Origin: Paenibacillus sp. SY21-1
GTDB lineage: Bacteria > Bacillota > Bacilli > Paenibacillales > Paenibacillaceae
Length of the DNA stretch: 64,000 bases
Direction of reading: 5' to 3'
Assembly: GCF_005222705.1 (NCBI RefSeq)
Contig: NZ_STGF01000009.1
Coordinates: 180,976-244,975, forward strand
The translations under genes and the position numbers were made by a program. The notes beneath the pieces are model-generated. The model was not told the origin of the DNA. It did no database searches and worked only from the letters and a program-made list of their open reading frames with translations. Of this stretch, positions 62,989-64,000 are shown one piece after another (position 1 is the stretch's first letter; each line of letters opens with the position of its first letter).

Positions 62989-63834
62989 ATGATTTTGCAG
63001 GACAAAATCGATCTGGCAGAGGAAGTAGCCATTAAGGCTGCGATAGAGGCAGGAAGCATCGCCAAAAATTACTTTTTAAAAGAAAAGCAAATTGTTGAAA
63101 AAGGTGAGGATGGAGATATCGTCACGGCTGTAGACTACCTGGCAGAAGAGCTAATTCTGAAATCGATCCGCACCTATTTTCCAAAAGATCAAATTAGAAG
63201 CGAAGAAACGGGCTGGACGGGTGAAGAAGGCGATTGGTTATGGTTAGTGGATCCCTTGGATGGTACGAACAACTACGCAATTGGGCTTCCGATTTATGGG
63301 GTATCCATTACGCTAATCTACAAAAAAGAACCTGTACTGGGAGTCATTTATGACTCGCACCTGGGTGATGTATACGTCGCACAAAAGGGTAAAGGTACAA
63401 CTTTTAATGGCAAACCAATCTCAATCGAGCCGCATCAAAAAAAGACGAATAGTAAAATGACAGTTGGATGGATACAGGGTCATCTGGTGCAAAAAGACGA
63501 GAATGCCTTGTTATTAAAACATAAAATGGATAGGGAGTTCAAAAGAGTACTCCGACTGTGGGCGCCGTCATTGCTATGGTGCATGCTGGCAAGAGGGGAT
63601 TTAGACGGAATTGTGATATATAACTCCGAGGGTGACGATTTGTACTCCGGAATATTAGTTGCAAAAGAGGCTGGAGCCGCTATTGTCGATTTTGACGGAG
63701 CGGATTTTGTAGGTATGCATGCTGAGCCGTACATCATTGCATGTCATCCGGAGTACAAACCATTTTTTATTGATTTGGTTAAACAAACAATAGGTACAAC
63801 AAAGCTCTCCTCTGCAGCCTCTAGTGAGCGTTAA
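62989..63834 (+). CDS. Inositol monophosphatase family protein
   Basis: A 281-residue Mg2+-dependent, Li+-sensitive-type phosphatase. Metal-site motifs are EET (about 75), DPLDGTNNYA (about 90-99) and GDDLYSGILVAKEAGA near the C-terminus. Substrates in the family include inositol phosphates, PAP and fructose bisphosphate. ATG 62989 follows GAGAGAAGTG; GTG 62986 is equally possible. Confidence 0.85.
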   Translation: MILQDKIDLAEEVAIKAAIEAGSIAKNYFLKEKQIVEKGEDGDIVTAVDYLAEELILKSIRTYFPKDQIRSEETGWTGEEGDWLWLVDPLDGTNNYAIGLPIYGVSITLIYKKEPVLGVIYDSHLGDVYVAQKGKGTTFNGKPISIEPHQKKTNSKMTVGWIQGHLVQKDENALLLKHKMDREFKRVLRLWAPSLLWCMLARGDLDGIVIYNSEGDDLYSGILVAKEAGAAIVDFDGADFVGMHAEPYIIACHPEYKPFFIDLVKQTIGTTKLSSAASSER

Positions 63835-63920
63835 ACGCTTTTTTTCCGAATTTACTGACTGCAAAGGCCCAGCCCCATGTTCAATGTCATTAAGTTAAGT
63901 GCATGATCAAATATCCATGT

Positions 63921-63960
63921 AAAAGAGCAGGTTATCGAAAAGATAGCCTGCTCTTTTTTT
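63921..63960. terminator. Strong terminator after the phosphatase gene
   Basis: AAAAGAGCAGG pairs with CCTGCTCTTTT, inner TATC/GATA, then T7. Confidence 0.9.
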
Positions 63961-63982
63961 GCATGGAAAAGTATAAAAGAAC

Positions 63983-63988
63983 TTGACA
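63983..63988 (+). promoter_or_regulatory. Possible -35 box at the window edge
   Basis: A perfect TTGACA 12 bases before the end of the window. Its -10 box would lie outside. Confidence 0.35.
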
Positions 63989-64000
63989 AGCAGTTGGAAA

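Overview
The window is a chromosomal segment of a Gram-positive, endospore-forming member of the Paenibacillaceae (Paenibacillus- or Cohnella-like). This rests on sda next to DnaA boxes, the YheC/YheD spore protein family, the yutI-yuzB-yutJ and yumC/ndh/yuiB neighbourhoods shared with Bacillus, dnaB-dnaI helicase-loader genes, hemQ, ktrBA under a c-di-AMP riboswitch, purine-rich ribosome binding sites and hairpin terminators with T tails. Species cannot be fixed from the sequence alone.

Layout. 0-9 kb: heme A synthase, a HEPN-type protein, an SDR protein, an Fe-S/redox group (NifU-like, YuzB, YutJ, MqnE, IscA/ErpA type) and a three-gene GAF / response regulator / PAS-kinase module resembling NreABC. 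9-16 kb: a Gly/Pro collagen-like protein, a PPP-type phosphatase and a binding-protein/permease/ATPase importer divergent from a LysR regulator. 16-25.7 kb: small hypothetical genes, a LuxR regulator facing a methyltransferase + saccharopine-dehydrogenase-like pair, and a tandem-MerR regulator facing a UvrA2/DrrC-type ABC protein. 25.9-36.5 kb: topoisomerase III, a YheC/D ATP-grasp protein, sda with a DnaA-box cluster, ferredoxin-NADP reductase, NDH-2, HemQ, YuiB, DnaB and DnaI.

36.5-38.5 kb is a repeat and transposon island: a 163-bp palindromic MITE-like element, ten 51-bp tandem repeats of two sub-types, and an IS630-family element with two overlapping transposase frames. 38.7-46 kb: sulfate uptake (binding protein, CysT, CysW, YezD; no ATPase), UvrC and a CPBP protease whose 3' ends overlap. 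46-53 kb: c-di-AMP riboswitch with ktrB-ktrA, a LysR regulator and sdhCAB. 53.3-57.5 kb: an iron-linked group with a Fur box before an endonuclease-Q-like gene, a Btr-like AraC/binding-protein fusion regulator and a Fur-boxed siderophore-binding lipoprotein.

57.6-64 kb looks like accessory DNA, visibly more AT-rich: HxlR regulator, serine hydrolase, MocR regulator facing a LysE exporter, SRPBCC protein, a decayed IS630 copy, a broken small gene and an inositol-monophosphatase-like enzyme.

No tRNA, rRNA, CRISPR array or prophage was seen. I found no convincing wholly new multi-gene system. The items most worth a second look are the 51-bp two-type minisatellite with its neighbouring mobile elements, the Fur-boxed endonuclease Q gene, the reciprocal terminators inside the uvrC/CPBP coding overlap, the NreABC-like module whose kinase lacks the Fe-S cysteines, and the DnaA-box cluster at sda.
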